Part shown: one piece after another, positions 63,669 through 64,000 of the stretch
Layout of the letters: each line of letters starts with the position of its first letter
Numbering within the stretch: position 1 is the first letter of the stretch
Source: Flaviflexus ciconiae
GTDB lineage: Bacteria; Actinomycetota; Actinomycetes; Actinomycetales; Actinomycetaceae
NCBI RefSeq assembly: GCF_003971195.1
Contig: NZ_CP034593.1
Coordinates: forward strand, 372,001-436,000
Length of the DNA: 64,000 bases
Direction: 5' to 3'
The notes under the pieces: generated by a model
Database searches by the model: none
What the model was told of the DNA's origin: nothing
Seen by the model: only the letters and a program-made list of their open reading frames with translations
Translations under genes and position numbers: made by a program

Positions 63669-64000
63669 ATGGACCGCCCCGAAAATGCTGAAAACCAGCC
63701 TGACACTGCCGATTCCGCACCGCTAGCTATTGGAGTGCCCCTTAGCGATGACGCTATGAGGGAGAGGGTGAGTGCAGCCTTCGAGCTGAGAGAAGCTTTT
63801 GCTCGGCTTTCACTGGAGTATCAGGCCGGGCTCGATGAGGTGCTGACGAAGATCAATATTCTTAGGGCTGAGTTTGAGCACCTTCATGAATATAGCCCGA
63901 TCGAACACGTGACGACACGGCTCAAGAGCCCGAAGAGCATCATGAAGAAGATGCGGCGTAAGGGCGATGTCCTCACTCTCGGGAACGTGCGGGAGTGCGT
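63669..64000 (+). CDS. RelA/SpoT-domain GTP pyrophosphokinase (small alarmone synthetase), partial
   Basis: The first 110 codons of a gene that leaves the window. An acidic N-terminus leads into EYQAGLDEVLTKINILRAEF, then EHVTTRLKSPKSIMKKM and LTLGNVREC, the start of the (p)ppGpp synthetase fold in short RelQ/YjbM-type enzymes. The catalytic Asp and Glu lie beyond the end. Confidence 0.82.
   Translation, partial: MDRPENAENQPDTADSAPLAIGVPLSDDAMRERVSAAFELREAFARLSLEYQAGLDEVLTKINILRAEFEHLHEYSPIEHVTTRLKSPKSIMKKMRRKGDVLTLGNVREC

Overview
The window looks like part of the chromosome of a high-GC Gram-positive bacterium (Actinomycetota), probably near the Actinomycetaceae. The evidence is the dusB-dgt-dnaG order, a DUF3052 gene divergent from a homodimeric-type aceE, a DUF3145 gene, frequent GTG and TTG starts, and ATGA/GTGA stop-start overlaps. 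The genus is an inference; no rRNA gene is present.

Layout. 0-4.9 kb: housekeeping genes (dusB end, dgt, dnaG, a sirtuin), a decayed insertion-sequence end and tRNA-Met. 5.1-8.4 kb: a TetR-controlled ABC exporter of the polyketide-antibiotic type. 8.8-15.3 kb: one tightly coupled operon for ammonia-forming nitrite respiration, nrfH-nrfA-TPR protein-ccdA-resB-ccsB-thioredoxin, so the multiheme enzyme travels with its System II cytochrome c maturation genes. A 26-bp piece of the tRNA-Met gene is repeated just after this block, so a tRNA fragment flanks 4.8-15.4 kb. 15.5-21.4 kb: a two-component system with an ABC-2 transporter, divergent from an MMPL exporter. 21.6-24.8 kb and 33.7-36.1 kb: two large secreted proteins (a metallophosphoesterase and a choice-of-anchor-I/YncE-like protein) that share the same C-terminal repeat module. 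25-32.6 kb: small enzymes, OsmC, tRNA-Asn, and a polar amino-acid ABC transporter followed by a CaiB-type CoA-transferase and a crotonase. 36-42 kb: def, an SDR epimerase, DUF3145, an acyl-carrier-like protein, a YciO/YrdC protein and a HAD phosphatase. 42-50.6 kb: a heterodimeric ABC exporter, aceE with DUF3052, and a 5'-truncated nitrilase. 50.8-57.7 kb: aspA, arfB, and a second two-component system with its own MMPL exporter. 58.2-61.5 kb: tRNA-Val and a mosaic of broken mobile DNA (serine recombinase tail, IS1634-type transposase pieces, IstB tail, GmrSD/DUF1524 nuclease tail). 61.9-64 kb: a small monooxygenase, chrA, and the start of a RelA/SpoT-type synthetase.

A caution applies to the whole window. 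Seven reading-frame breaks occur in six otherwise conserved genes. Every one is explained by one missing base, nearly always in a run of C or G. This looks more like systematic homopolymer under-calling than gene decay, so those genes may be intact in the organism. The remnants in 58-61.5 kb are different, because they lack whole domains and are truly broken.
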